Assembly (NCBI GenBank): GCA_014359885.1 | Contig: JACIYN010000011.1 | Location: 1 to 64,000, forward strand | Direction of reading: 5' to 3' | Length of the DNA: 64,000 nt | Source of the DNA: Desulfacinum sp. | GTDB lineage: Bacteria > Desulfobacterota > Syntrophobacteria > Syntrophobacterales > DSM-9756 | Shown here: one piece after another, positions 25,953-36,773 of the stretch | How the letters are laid out: every line of letters starts with the position of its first letter | How positions within the stretch are numbered: position 1 is the stretch's first letter | The notes under the pieces: generated by a model | Told to the model about the DNA's origin: nothing | The model's input: only the letters and a program-made list of their open reading frames with translations | Database searches by the model: none | Position numbers and translations under genes: made by a program

Positions 25953-26328
25953 ACCCGCTTGATCCCGCCGGCCATCGCTGCTATAAGCGTAGAGGCTTCA
26001 TCCGCTGCGGCCCGACCGCACCCTATCAGAACCTATCCGGCACGATCTCGACCCGAAGGTACCCGCTGCACGCTGTTGACGACGCATCCGGCAGAGGTGC
26101 TGTTTCCCTTTCCACCCTTCCAGCAGACGGAACGATCGACGTGCCAGCCCGAAATTTCCGCACATTCCGCACATCGCCGTTTTCGGGGACTTTCGCCCCT
26201 ATCCCCATCCTCCGGATTTGTCAAGATTGCATCGCCCGGGTCCGCCCGCCGCGACGGTGCAGGCCGTCGCCCGAGGGCGCGGTACCGGGCGTTTCCCTGG
26301 GCCATAGGAAAGAGTGAGGAGGGACACC
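25953..26328. other. Intergenic region before the mutase gene, no gene seen
   Basis: Long gap with no supported coding frame. It should hold the promoter and leader of the methylmalonyl-CoA mutase operon, but no clear -35/-10 pair or cobalamin riboswitch box could be recognised. It is less repetitive than the flanks. Confidence 0.5.
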
Positions 26329-28008
<1,680 letters not shown>

Positions 28009-28015
28009 GGAAGGG

Positions 28016-28130
28016 TTCACCGCAGAGGCGCAGAGATCCCAGAGAAAAGCCTTTTGGGGCGCGGCGCGGAGACGCCGCCGAGCGTCCGAAACGCGCGCTT
28101 CGCGAAGCGCCGAGTCGTTTCGCGCCAAGA
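28016..28130 (+). repeat. CACCGCAGAG-type dispersed repeat, copy 1
   Basis: Starts TTCACCGCAGAGGCGCAGAG and contains GGGGCGCGGCGCGGAGACGC plus a GC-rich hairpin (GCGCTTCGCGAAGCGC). It fills the gap between the two mutase subunit genes. Other copies: 29521-29645 (same direction), 30049-30163 and 33640-33735 (inverted). Confidence 0.8.
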
Positions 28131-28149
28131 GAGTGGAGGAGCGACAGCC

Positions 28150-28557
28150 ATGACGGAACAAAGAAAGATCAAGATCATCGTGGCGAAACCCGGCCTGGAC
28201 GGCCACGACCGCGGGGCCAAGCTGCTGGCCCGCATCTTCGCCGAGGCGGGCATGGAGGTGGTCTACACGGGCCTTCGGCAGACTCCGGAGATGATCGTGG
28301 AAACGGCTCTCCAGGAAGATGCGGACGTGGTGGGGCTTTCCAGCCTTTCGGGGGTGCACATGTACTTCTTCCCCCGCGTGGTGGAACTCTTGCGGGAAAA
28401 GGGCCTGGACGACGTGCTGGTGGTGGGCGGCGGCATCATCCCCAAGGATGACATCCCGGAACTCAAAAAGGCCGGGGTGGCGGAGATCTTCGGGCCCGGT
28501 ACGCCCACGGCCGAGATCGTGGAGTTCATCCGAAAGAACGTTCGCACGCGCGACTAG
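28150..28557 (+). CDS. Methylmalonyl-CoA mutase, cobalamin-binding subunit
   Basis: 135 residues forming one B12-binding Rossmann domain. The base-off/His-on motif D-x-H-x-x-G is LDGHDRG, followed by the S-x-L region [10 protein letters not shown] and the G-G motif VVGGGIIP. It pairs with the large subunit upstream to make the active mutase. The start ATG has GAGGAGCGAC upstream, just past the dispersed repeat. The meaB gene starts 11 bases downstream. Confidence 0.95.
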   Translation: MTEQRKIKIIVAKPGLDGHDRGAKLLARIFAEAGMEVVYTGLRQTPEMIVETALQEDADVVGLSSLSGVHMYFFPRVVELLREKGLDDVLVVGGGIIPKDDIPELKKAGVAEIFGPGTPTAEIVEFIRKNVRTRD

Positions 28558-28567
28558 CGGAAGATCC

Positions 28568-29518
28568 ATGCGAGACTACGCCAAGGAAGTGCTGGAAGGG
28601 TCGCCCCGGGCGGCGGCCCGCCTCATCAGCTGGCTGGAAGACGAGGACCCGCGCGCCCTGGAACATATGGAGCGGCTCCATCCGCACACGGGCCGGGCCT
28701 ACGTGGTGGGGATCACGGGTTCCCCCGGAGCGGGCAAGAGCACCCTTACGGACAAGTTCACCTTCGCCCTGAGAAAGAAGGGCCTCACGGTGGGGATCGT
28801 GGCCGTGGACCCCAGCAGTCCCTTCACGGGCGGGGCAGTGCTGGGGGACCGGGTGCGCATGAGCCGCCTGGCGGTGGATCCGGGGGTTTTTATCCGCAGC
28901 ATGGCCACCCGGGGATTCCTGGGGGGGCTGGCCAAGGCCACGGCCGATGTGGTCAAGGTGCTGGACGCCTTCGGAAAGGACGTGATCCTCATCGAGACCG
29001 TAGGGGTGGGCCAGGACGAGGTGGACATCATCGGGCTGGCGGACACCACGTGCCTCGTGCTGGTCCCGGGCCTTGGGGACACCATCCAGAGCATGAAGGC
29101 CGGGGTGATGGAGATCGCCGACGTGTTCGTGATCAACAAGGCGGACCGTCCCGGGGCGGACCAGCTCTATGCGGAAGTGACCACCCGGGTGGAGCAGGAC
29201 GCCCACATCCGGGAGCGGGCCTGGACGCCCCCGGTGGTGAAGACCGTGGCCGTGGAGGACGAAGGGATCGACGACCTGGTGCAGGCCGTGGAGGCGCACC
29301 GAACGTTCCTGGAAGAATCCGGGAGGCTGGCCGAAAAGCGGCGGCGGCGCGCCCGGGAGGAAACCCTGCGGATGATCCACGGGGAGCTCTTCCGGCGCAT
29401 CCGGGAGCGGCTCACGGCAAACGGAGAACTGGACGCGCTGGTGGAGGCCATCGTGGAAAAGCGCGAGAGCCCCTACCGGGCCATGCAGGACGTGGTGGCG
29501 CGGTGGCTTCGGGAGTGA
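28568..29518 (+). CDS. meaB: MeaB-type GTPase chaperone of methylmalonyl-CoA mutase
   Basis: 316 residues. P-loop GSPGAGKST, switch Asp in VAVDPSSPFTGGAVLGDRVRM, IETVGVGQDEVDI, and NKAD for guanine. This is the MeaB/ArgK family that protects the mutase from losing or damaging its B12 cofactor. Position directly after the two mutase subunits supports this over an ArgK transport kinase role. The C-terminal helix EETLRMIHGELFRRIRERL is the dimerisation arm. The ribosome site is GGAAGATCC. Confidence 0.94.
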   Translation: MRDYAKEVLEGSPRAAARLISWLEDEDPRALEHMERLHPHTGRAYVVGITGSPGAGKSTLTDKFTFALRKKGLTVGIVAVDPSSPFTGGAVLGDRVRMSRLAVDPGVFIRSMATRGFLGGLAKATADVVKVLDAFGKDVILIETVGVGQDEVDIIGLADTTCLVLVPGLGDTIQSMKAGVMEIADVFVINKADRPGADQLYAEVTTRVEQDAHIRERAWTPPVVKTVAVEDEGIDDLVQAVEAHRTFLEESGRLAEKRRRRAREETLRMIHGELFRRIRERLTANGELDALVEAIVEKRESPYRAMQDVVARWLRE

Positions 29519-29520
29519 AT

Positions 29521-29645
29521 TTCACCGCAGAGGCGCAGAGATCGCAGAGGTCCGGGGCGCACGGCCCGTGCGCCCGGAGCTTCGGGGCGCGGCGCGGAGA
29601 CGCCGCCGCGCCCCGAAAGGGCCCGCGCTTCGCGCGAACTGTCCA
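29521..29645 (+). repeat. CACCGCAGAG-type dispersed repeat, copy 2
   Basis: Begins TTCACCGCAGAGGCGCAGAG three bases after the meaB stop. The interior has a GGGCGCACGG/CCGTGCGCCC hairpin and the shared GGCGCGGCGCGGAGACGCCG. It lies on the left of the GxxExxY gene. Confidence 0.85.
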
Positions 29646-29659
29646 TCGGCGGGGCCGTC

Positions 29660-30046
29660 ATGGAAGTCAACGAGATCACCTCGGCGATCATCGGGGCGGC
29701 CATCGAGGTGCATCGGCACTTGGGGCCGGGACTTCTGGAATCCACCTACGAAGAGTGCCTGGCCCATGAATTGAGCCTGCGGGGTATCTCGTTCAGGCGC
29801 CAGCACCCGCTGCCCCTGGCCTACAAGGGCCGCACCCTGGACTGCGGCTACCGCCTGGACTTTCTGGTGGAAGACCAGGTCATCGTGGAGCTGAAGGCGT
29901 GCGAAAAGATCGAGCCCATCCACAAGGCTCAGGTGCTCACGTACCTCCGGCTCACGGGCTGCCCCGTGGGGCTCCTGATCAACTTCAACACCGCCGTCCT
30001 GAAAGACGGCATTCACCGCATCGTCCTTTCCCCCACCCGGGGCTAG
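29660..30046 (+). CDS. GxxExxY protein (PD-(D/E)XK-like)
   Basis: 128 residues. The defining motif is [13 protein letters not shown], followed by the nuclease-like core [16 protein letters not shown] (D..ExK), and a conserved C-terminal [15 protein letters not shown]. Proteins of this family are widespread small nuclease-fold proteins with no proven role. It interrupts the propionate operon between meaB and the epimerase and is bracketed by inverted copies of the CACCGCAGAG repeat, which suggests that it arrived as a unit. Start ATG lies 14 bases past the left repeat; no good ribosome site is visible. Confidence 0.88.
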   Translation: MEVNEITSAIIGAAIEVHRHLGPGLLESTYEECLAHELSLRGISFRRQHPLPLAYKGRTLDCGYRLDFLVEDQVIVELKACEKIEPIHKAQVLTYLRLTGCPVGLLINFNTAVLKDGIHRIVLSPTRG

Positions 30047-30048
30047 GA

Positions 30049-30163
30049 CGCGCCGAAGGCGCCGGCGTGTGGGCTGTGGCGGCGTCTCAGCGCCACAGCA
30101 CACGCGGTGTCGCACGAACCCGTGCGACACCGCCTCTGCGCCCTCTGCGTCTCTGCGGTGCAT
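30049..30163 (-). repeat. CACCGCAGAG-type dispersed repeat, copy 3 (inverted)
   Basis: Ends in CTCTGCGTCTCTGCGGTG, the inverse of copies 1 and 2. Interior shows GGCGGCGTCTCAGCGCC and a GTGTCGCACG/CGTGCGACAC hairpin. It starts three bases after the GxxExxY stop. Confidence 0.85.
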
Positions 30164-30258
30164 TCTTCTCTTTTGCTTTCGCGTGCGGATCCAACGAACA
30201 GGGCAACCACCTTTACCAACCCCCGCAACCACAACCCAATCCCCAAGGAGGACGTCCC

Positions 30259-30669
30259 ATGAAGGTGCTCAAAGTGGACCACATCGGCATCGCGGTTAAA
30301 TCCATCGACGAAGCCCAAAAGCTCTACCACGAGCTCCTGGGCCTGCCCGACCACGGCCGCGAAACCGTGGCCGAACAAAAGGTCACCACGGCCTTCTTCC
30401 CCGTGGGCGACACGGAAGTGGAACTCCTGGAAGCCACCTCCCCCGACGGCCCGGTGGCCAAGTTCATTGAAAAAAAGGGAGAAGGGGTGCATCATATCGC
30501 CTTTCGGGTGGACGACATCGACGCGGCCCTGGAGGAACTGAAGGCCCGGGGCGTCCAGCTCATCGACCAGACCCCGCGCCAGGGGGCCGGCGGGGCCCGG
30601 ATCGCCTTCCTCCACCCCAAGTCCACCCACGGCGTGCTGGTGGAGCTGTGCGAACGCAAAGATGATTAA
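30259..30669 (+). CDS. mce: Methylmalonyl-CoA epimerase
   Basis: 136 residues of the vicinal-oxygen-chelate fold: [20 protein letters not shown] (metal His), [29 protein letters not shown] (metal His) and [10 protein letters not shown] (metal Glu). It converts (S)- to (R)-methylmalonyl-CoA, the form used by the mutase encoded upstream. The ribosome site is AAGGAGG. Placement 740 bases after meaB, beyond the GxxExxY insertion, suggests the original operon ran mutase-B12 subunit-meaB-mce. Confidence 0.95.
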   Translation: MKVLKVDHIGIAVKSIDEAQKLYHELLGLPDHGRETVAEQKVTTAFFPVGDTEVELLEATSPDGPVAKFIEKKGEGVHHIAFRVDDIDAALEELKARGVQLIDQTPRQGAGGARIAFLHPKSTHGVLVELCERKDD

Positions 30670-30713
30670 CTAATTCGCCTTACAGGCAGATTCCGAACAA
30701 GACACGAAAACCC

Positions 30714-32681
30714 ATGACAGCAGATCCAAAGGAAACGGCACGAACCTTTCCCTTCTCGGCCCTGGTGGGCCAGGACCTCATGAAGCGGGCCCTGCTCCTG
30801 AACGTGGTGGACCCCACCCTGGGCGGGGTGCTCATCAAGGGCGAACGGGGCACGGCCAAGTCCACGGGCGTGCGGGCCCTGGCCGATCTTCTACCCCACA
30901 TCCGGGTGGTGGAAAACTGCCCCTTCCGGTGCGATCCCGATGCGCCCGACGAGTGGTGTCCGTCGTGCCGCCAGCGGGCCGCATCCGGCGAGACCCTTCC
31001 CGTGGTGGAACGCAAGGTGCGCCTGGTGAACCTTCCCATCGGCACCACGGAAGACCGCCTGCTGGGAACCATCGACATCGAAAAGGCCCTGAAGACCGGC
31101 ACCAAGGCCTTCGAGCCCGGGCTGCTGGCCGACGCCCACCGGGGCATCCTCTACGTGGACGAAGTGAACCTGTTGAACGACCAGATCGTGGACCTCTTCC
31201 TGGACGCCGCCGCCTCGGGCCGCAACGTGGTGGAACGGGAAGGGATCAGCTTCAGCCACGCCAGCCGCTTCATCCTGGTGGGGACCATGAACCCGGAGGA
31301 AGGCGACCTGCGCCCGCAGCTCCTGGACCGGTTCGGGTTGTCGGTCACCATCCAAGGGATCGACGCCGTGGAGGAGCGCGTGGAGATCGTGAAGCGCCGG
31401 CTGGAATTCGAAGCGGACCCGGAGGGGTTCCGGGCCCGCTGGGCCGAAGCGGACCGGGATCTGGCCCGGAGGATCGTCTCGGCCCGGTCGCGGCTGCACG
31501 CCACGGCCTTCACGGAAGAGCTGCTCAGGTTGGCGTCCCGGATCGCCGTGGCCATGGGTACCGACGGGCACCGGGCCGACATCGCCATGATGAAGGCGGC
31601 CCGGGCCAACGCGGCCCTGGAGGGCCGGGACGCCGTAACCGCCGACGATCTGCACCTGGCCGCCCGGCTGGTGCTGCCGCACCGGGTGAAGAAGACCCCG
31701 CTGGAAAAGGCGGAACTGGACGAGGGGAAGCTCCGGGAGCTGCTGCAGGCGGAAACGGCCCAGGCGGCGGGGGACGCCCGGGAATGGGTGCCCGTGCACC
31801 AGAACGCCCCCAAGCATTCGTCCAGGGCCCGATCCTACAAGGCCCCCACGGAATGCGTGACCCATCTTTGCCCCACGGCCAAGACCCTCGCCGTCACCGT
31901 TCCCTGGCACCGGATCCTTCCGGGAAACCATCCGGGGCGCCGCTTCGTATTGCCCCTGGCCCGAAAATCCGGCGCGGTGCACGGAAGCCGCCTTCCCCGC
32001 CCGGACGACGATCTGGGGGACCTTTCCCTGGTCGGCACCCTGCGGGCGGCGGCCCCCTTCCAGGAAAGCCGCCGGAACGGAAACGGCGGCGCAAACGGCC
32101 GGCCGGTCCTTTTGCCCCGGGACGTGCGCCTGCGGAAGCGGTCCCGGAAGACGGGCCTTTCCCTGGTGATGATCGTGGATTCCAGCGCCAGCATGCGCAC
32201 CAACGACCGCATGGCCGTGACCAAGGGCGTGGTGGACGCGCTCCTCCAGGATCTCTACCTTCGGCGGGACAAGCTGGGGATCATCACGTTCCGGCACACG
32301 GGAGCGGAGGTGCTTTTGCCGCTCACCCACAACATCCGGGACGCGGCGGCGGCCGTGGACGCCCTTCCCGTGGGAGGCCGAACGCCGCTGGCGTCCGGGC
32401 TGGACCTGGGCCTCCGGCTGTTGCGCCAGGAAATGCGGAAGAACCCGGAAACCGTGCCGGTCATGCTCCTCTTTTCCGACGGGCGGCCGAACGTGAGCTG
32501 CTTCGGGGCGGACCCGGTGGACGAGACCTTCCACTATGCCCGGGAGGTCCGGCGCCACGGCATCCAGGCCGTCTTCGTGGACACCGAGATGAACCCCATG
32601 GCCATGGGATGCGGCTACGAGATCGCCCGGCGCATGGGCGCCGTCTACCTTCCCGTGGACCGCCTCTTCCGCGACCGGTGA
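30714..32681 (+). CDS. Fused BchI-BchD-like chelatase ATPase (probable cobaltochelatase subunit)
   Basis: 655 residues. AAA+ half: Walker [10 protein letters not shown] (about 43-51), a Cys-rich insertion [17 protein letters not shown], Walker [12 protein letters not shown], sensor [20 protein letters not shown] linker (330-470) leads to a VWA domain with the MIDAS motif DSSAS and later TPLASG and SDGRPN. This is the I+D fusion of Mg/Co-chelatases, which work with a large CobN/BchH subunit not present here. In a non-photosynthetic anaerobe with a B12 mutase next door, cobalt insertion into corrin is the likely role, but that is inferred from context. Confidence 0.85.
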   Translation: MTADPKETARTFPFSALVGQDLMKRALLLNVVDPTLGGVLIKGERGTAKSTGVRALADLLPHIRVVENCPFRCDPDAPDEWCPSCRQRAASGETLPVVERKVRLVNLPIGTTEDRLLGTIDIEKALKTGTKAFEPGLLADAHRGILYVDEVNLLNDQIVDLFLDAAASGRNVVEREGISFSHASRFILVGTMNPEEGDLRPQLLDRFGLSVTIQGIDAVEERVEIVKRRLEFEADPEGFRARWAEADRDLARRIVSARSRLHATAFTEELLRLASRIAVAMGTDGHRADIAMMKAARANAALEGRDAVTADDLHLAARLVLPHRVKKTPLEKAELDEGKLRELLQAETAQAAGDAREWVPVHQNAPKHSSRARSYKAPTECVTHLCPTAKTLAVTVPWHRILPGNHPGRRFVLPLARKSGAVHGSRLPRPDDDLGDLSLVGTLRAAAPFQESRRNGNGGANGRPVLLPRDVRLRKRSRKTGLSLVMIVDSSASMRTNDRMAVTKGVVDALLQDLYLRRDKLGIITFRHTGAEVLLPLTHNIRDAAAAVDALPVGGRTPLASGLDLGLRLLRQEMRKNPETVPVMLLFSDGRPNVSCFGADPVDETFHYAREVRRHGIQAVFVDTEMNPMAMGCGYEIARRMGAVYLPVDRLFRDR

Positions 32682-32695
32682 TCCCTTGCTGTACC

Positions 32696-32722
32696 TTGTC
32701 CGCCCCGTTCCCCTGTGATAGA
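32696..32722 (+). promoter_or_regulatory. Putative promoter of the coiled-coil gene
   Basis: TTGTCC (32696-32701) and GATAGA (32717-32722), 15-base spacing, resembling the better promoters of the two paralogues at 51712 and 53176. Confidence 0.4.
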
Positions 32723-32753
32723 GAAGTCGGAGAAACCCTGGAAGGAGACGGCC

Positions 32754-33257
32754 ATGAAGGAGCGACACATCCTATCGGTTCTGGTTTTCGCGGTGATCCT
32801 ATGGGGACTTTGGGCTGCGCCGCCCGCGGCATGGGCGGAAGAGACGGGCTTCACCCGGCAGGACCGGGATCTTCTCATCGAGCTGCGCACCCGCATGCTC
32901 GAAATCGACAAGCGCTTTGAGCAAATAGACAAACGTTTTGAACAGCTGGAAAAGCGCTTCGAGCAGATCGACAAACGCTTCGAAGACGTGGACAAGCGGT
33001 TCGAGCAGGTGGACAAGCGCTTTGAGCAGCTCATGGATTTTCTCTACATCCTGGCGGGGATCTTCACGTCCCTGGTGATCGCGGTCATCGGGTTTGCCTA
33101 CTGGGACCGGCGGACCATCATTTCGCAGGCCAAGAAGGAAACCCGCGAAGACCTGGAACGGGAGGGCCGCCTGCGGGACGTGATCCTGGCCCTTCGCGAA
33201 TACGCCGCCAAGAACGAAGACCTGGCGGCCATCCTCAAGAGCTTCCATCTCCTTTAG
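32754..33257 (+). CDS. Exported coiled-coil protein with DKRFEQ heptads and a membrane segment
   Basis: 167 residues. Signal peptide (ILSVLVFAVILWGLWAAPPAAWA), then about six tandem heptads of the type (I/V)DKRFEQ (about residues 46-100), a predicted coiled coil. A hydrophobic segment follows (FLYILAGIFTSLVIAVIGFAYW) with a short charged tail. It belongs to the same repeat type as the proteins at 51797 and 53257 but differs by having a signal peptide and a tail after the membrane segment. Role unknown; the shape suggests an oligomer anchored in the membrane. The ATG follows GGAAGGAGACGGCC. Confidence 0.8.
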   Translation: MKERHILSVLVFAVILWGLWAAPPAAWAEETGFTRQDRDLLIELRTRMLEIDKRFEQIDKRFEQLEKRFEQIDKRFEDVDKRFEQVDKRFEQLMDFLYILAGIFTSLVIAVIGFAYWDRRTIISQAKKETREDLEREGRLRDVILALREYAAKNEDLAAILKSFHLL

Positions 33258-33407
33258 CGGAATCCCCCTTCCGCCTCCCTCACACTCCCCAACCCCGATC
33301 CGCCGCGCAAGGAGAAGCCCCCTTTGCCCGACGAAGCCAAAGGAACGTTGCTTGCCGGCTCCTTGTGAGAGCGTGCCGGGAGCTTGTGGGAAAACGGCGC
33401 GGATGCC

Positions 33408-33542
33408 CTCTTTTCTCGTAGCGCGGCCCTTCAGGGCCGCGGAAGATGCCCCGGTCGCCGGGTGGGTTCCCGGGCACAGTGTCTGCCATGTCATAGTGTA
33501 TGACGGCCCTTCTTCGCAGGGCTGAAGCCCCGCGGCTACGAG
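33408..33542. mobile_element. REPIN-like element (inverted REP pair)
   Basis: Left half CTTTTCTCGTAGCGCGGCCC..GGGCCGCGG and right half CGCAGGGCTGAAGCCCCGCG..GCTACGAGG are inverted and about 80 bases apart. Same architecture as 25068-25282; the outer GAGGCTG ends are decayed (GAGCTTGTGGGAAAA at 33381). Gap 33258-33845 holds this, the CACCGCAGAG copy at 33640 and nothing else recognisable. Confidence 0.7.
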
Positions 33543-33639
33543 GAGGCCCCAAACTCCCCGGCCATGTGAGCCGGAAATCCAATCTCGAACACGCTCCTTG
33601 CCCGACCCGTATCTCCCCCGAAGGGGGGCGGGGTTCGGA

Positions 33640-33735
33640 CCGGGGCGGCGTCTCAGCGCCCCGGCCCGAAACAGAAACGGGGCGCACCCTCTCCGTGCGC
33701 CCCGCCTCTGCGCCCTCCGCGTCTCTGCGGTGATT
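33640..33735 (-). repeat. CACCGCAGAG-type dispersed repeat, copy 4 (inverted)
   Basis: GGGGCGGCGTCTCAGCGCCC, a GGGGCGCACC/CGTGCGCCCC hairpin, and the end CCGCGTCTCTGCGGTGA. It lies about 110 bases downstream of the convergent era gene. Confidence 0.8.
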
Positions 33736-33845
33736 TTTCCGCCAGGCACCCGCGCGCCCAAGCCACTTTCGGGCACCCCCTCCACCGCCCCCTTCGGCGG
33801 CCCCGCTATGCTCCGCTGGCAGGCCCATGCTTTCCCCTCTGCCCG

Positions 33846-34763
33846 CTAGCCTCCCCGCGGCATGCGGTACCCGAACTCGCCCAGCACCCGCCTGTCGCGC
33901 CGCCAGTTCTTCTGCACCCGCACGAACAGCCCGAGATACACCCGGCAGCCCAGGAACCTCTCCAGCTCCTCCCGGGCCTGGCGGCCGATCTCCTTGAGCA
34001 TCCGGCCGCCCTTTCCGATCACGATGCCCTTCTGGGAATCGCGCTCCACGTGGATGGCGGCCTCAATCCGCACCAGGTTCCGTTCGGGCTCCTCCTTGAA
34101 CCGGTCGATGGTGACCGCCACGGCGTAGGGGACCTCCTGTTCCGTCAGATGAAAAACCTTTTCGCGGATGATCTCCGCGGCGAAGAACCGTTCCGGCTGG
34201 TCCGTGATGTAGTCTTCCGGGTAGTAGCGCGGCCCTTGGGGAAGAAGCCGCACCGTCTCCTCCACGAACTCCGGTACCCCCTCGCCGGTGAGGGCCGAAA
34301 GGGGCACCACGGCGGCGAAGTCCCGAAGCGCCCGGTAGCGTTCCATGACGGGAAGCAGCGCGCTCTTGTCCTTGACCAGGTCCACCTTGTTGAGCACCAG
34401 CACCACCGGGGTGGACACCTTCTCCATGCACTCCAGCACGAACCGGTCCAGGTCGGAGCTTCGCGCCGTCACGTCCACGAGGAAGGCCGCCACGTCCACC
34501 TCTTGCAGGGTCGCCAGGGCCGTCTCCACCAGGATCTTGTTGAAGGTGTCCCGGGCCCGGTGGATCCCCGGCGTGTCCACGAAGATCATCTGGCAGTCCG
34601 GCCGGTTGTAGATGCCCAGTATGCGGTTGCGGGTGGTCTGGGGCTTGGGGCAGGTGATGGAGATCTTCTCCTGGAGCACCTGGTTCATGAGGGTGGACTT
34701 TCCCACGTTGGGCGCCCCCAGAAGCGCCACGAACCCCGAGCGGATCGACTCAGTCGCTGCCAT
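33846..34763 (-). CDS. era: GTPase Era
   Basis: 305 residues. G1 GAPNVGKST, G2 PQTTRN, G3 DTPG, G4 NKVD and a SALTG G5, followed by the KH domain with the QKGIVIGKGGRMLKEIG loop that binds the 3' end of 16S rRNA. Era acts in 30S ribosome assembly. The ATG at 34763 is chosen because GGAAAGGACGGGGGC precedes it; an in-frame ATG six codons upstream has poor spacing. It is the last gene of a minus-strand run, though era and the polysaccharide operon upstream need not be co-transcribed. Confidence 0.95.
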   Translation of the reverse strand: MAATESIRSGFVALLGAPNVGKSTLMNQVLQEKISITCPKPQTTRNRILGIYNRPDCQMIFVDTPGIHRARDTFNKILVETALATLQEVDVAAFLVDVTARSSDLDRFVLECMEKVSTPVVLVLNKVDLVKDKSALLPVMERYRALRDFAAVVPLSALTGEGVPEFVEETVRLLPQGPRYYPEDYITDQPERFFAAEIIREKVFHLTEQEVPYAVAVTIDRFKEEPERNLVRIEAAIHVERDSQKGIVIGKGGRMLKEIGRQAREELERFLGCRVYLGLFVRVQKNWRRDRRVLGEFGYRMPRGG

Positions 34764-34865
34764 GCCCCCGTCCTTTCCCATCCTTATGCCGCCCGCGCAG
34801 TCGGTTCCTGAACCGTCGCCTGGATGCGAGCGGGGAGGAGTTACAAGTCACGCGTTTTGCGCACA

Positions 34866-36773
34866 TCAATCACGATGCCTGAACCCCCTGGCCGGATCGT
34901 ATTCCGGCACCATCCGTCGCAAAGCCCGAACGATGCCCTCCCGGTCATGGTTTTCCGCAGCCCGGCAAAGTGCCTCCAGCGGCCCTGCCAGGTTCCGGCG
35001 CAATTCGGCCGGGTCGATCCCGTTGCATTGGAGGACCATGATCTCCTCATGGGGGGTGGCCACCACGTCTTCCCCGTCGGTGATGAGCTCCTCGGTGAGT
35101 TTTTCCCCTTCCCGAAGGCCGGTGAAGACGATCCGGACGTCCCGGTCCGGCTCCTTTCCCGACAGGCGGATGAGGTCCCGGGCCATGTCGGCGATGCGCA
35201 CGGGCGTTCCCATCTTGAGGATGAAAATCTCTCCGCCCCGCCCCATGGCGGCGGCCTGCAGGATGAGCTGGGCCGCCTCGGGAATGGTCATGAAGTAGCG
35301 GGTGGCGTCCGGGTGGGTCACGGTGACGGGCCCTCCGCGCTCGATCTGACGCCGGAAGAGCGGCACCACGGACCCGGAGGATCCCACCACGTTGCCGAAC
35401 CGCACGGCCATGAAGCGGGTTCCGTTTCCCTGCAGGGACTGCATGAGCAGTTCCGCCGCCCGCTTGCTGGCCCCCATCACGTTGGCGGGCCGCACGGCCT
35501 TGTCCGTGGAAACGAGCACGAACCGCTCGACCCCGAACCCAACGGCCGTCTCCATGACCACCCGGCTGCCGAGCACGTTGTTGAAGACCGCCTCCCAGGG
35601 ATGGCGCTCCATGAGGGGCACGTGCTTGCAGGCGGCCGCGTGGAAGACGATCTGGGGGCGATGCCTTCGAAAGATCTCCTCCACCAACACCCGATCCTGC
35701 ACCCGGCCCAGGTAACCCGCAGTGGAACAACTTTTCACCCCGTGGGCCAGTTCGGTTTCGATTCGGAAAAGGTTGGCTTCCGAGGCGTCCAGGAGGATCA
35801 ACTCCGAGGGATCGAATCGGACGATCTGCCGGCAAAGTTCCGATCCGATGGACCCTCCCGCGCCTGTGACCAGCACCCGTTTTCCCGCCAGAACCTCCCG
35901 CACGACCGACGTTTCCAGTTTCACGGGGGGACGTCCCAGCAGGTCCTCGTAGCTCACGTTCCGGAGCACCTGCACGCTCACGTGGCCGGTCATGAGCTGG
36001 CCGATGCCGGGAAGGGTCTTGTAGGGGATTCCCGACGCCTCGCAGGCCCGGGTGATCCGGCGCATGGCGTCGCCGGAAGCGGACGGAACGGCGATGAAGA
36101 TCTCATGGATCCTTTTCTTCCGGACCACGTGGGGCAGGTCGTCCACACCGCCCAGCACCGGAATCCCGTGCAGGCGGCGCCCCCATTTGTGGGGATCGTC
36201 GTCCAGGAAGGCTGCAATCCGGTAGGGCAGGCCCGGGTTGTCCTGGACTTCCCGCACCAGCTTCTCCCCCGCACTTCCGGCCCCGATGACCAGCACTCGC
36301 CCCAGGGGCCTCTTGGGCCTTTCCGGCACGCCGCCCGGGGTCGAGGGGCGTGCCGCCCACCGATATCCGAAGCGGCTGTACCCCCAGCGGATGGCCAGCC
36401 GAACGCCTCCGGTGAACAAGAAGGCGAGCATCCCCTGGAGCACGAAGACGGACCGGGGATAGCCCGCAAACCGGTTGGCATAGAGCACCACGGTGACCGC
36501 CGCCAGGACGGAGGCCGTCGTCGCCTGGATCAGGCGGATCACGTCTTCGGTGCTGGTGTAGCGCCACATGCCGCGGTACAAGCCGAAGGCGAAAAAGAGG
36601 GCCGACTGCAGAGGAACCAGCCAGAGGCACAGCCGAAGGCACTGGCGCTGGTAGTACGGGCTGAGCACCGATTCGAACCGGATGAGGTACGCCCCATAGA
36701 GGGCCAGGGCGAAGCAGGCGGCGTCCGCCAGGACCATGAAGTAGAACTTGGGGTTCCTCAGTTGTCTCGACAT
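34866..36773 (-). CDS. CapD/WbpM-like membrane nucleoside-diphosphate sugar 4,6-dehydratase
   Basis: 635 residues. Four N-terminal membrane segments (residues about 8-140), then a CoA-binding-like Rossmann domain (VLVIGAGSAGEKLVRE), then the SDR catalytic domain with GAGGSIGSELCRQI and VLVSTDKAVRPANVMGASKR, whose S-T-D-K is the WbpM-type replacement of the usual Y-x3-K set. Such enzymes turn UDP-GlcNAc into the 4-keto-6-deoxy sugar used for O-antigen or capsule. Its ATG overlaps the stop of the WecA-like gene by one base. Confidence 0.93.
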   Translation of the reverse strand: MSRQLRNPKFYFMVLADAACFALALYGAYLIRFESVLSPYYQRQCLRLCLWLVPLQSALFFAFGLYRGMWRYTSTEDVIRLIQATTASVLAAVTVVLYANRFAGYPRSVFVLQGMLAFLFTGGVRLAIRWGYSRFGYRWAARPSTPGGVPERPKRPLGRVLVIGAGSAGEKLVREVQDNPGLPYRIAAFLDDDPHKWGRRLHGIPVLGGVDDLPHVVRKKRIHEIFIAVPSASGDAMRRITRACEASGIPYKTLPGIGQLMTGHVSVQVLRNVSYEDLLGRPPVKLETSVVREVLAGKRVLVTGAGGSIGSELCRQIVRFDPSELILLDASEANLFRIETELAHGVKSCSTAGYLGRVQDRVLVEEIFRRHRPQIVFHAAACKHVPLMERHPWEAVFNNVLGSRVVMETAVGFGVERFVLVSTDKAVRPANVMGASKRAAELLMQSLQGNGTRFMAVRFGNVVGSSGSVVPLFRRQIERGGPVTVTHPDATRYFMTIPEAAQLILQAAAMGRGGEIFILKMGTPVRIADMARDLIRLSGKEPDRDVRIVFTGLREGEKLTEELITDGEDVVATPHEEIMVLQCNGIDPAELRRNLAGPLEALCRAAENHDREGIVRALRRMVPEYDPARGFRHRD

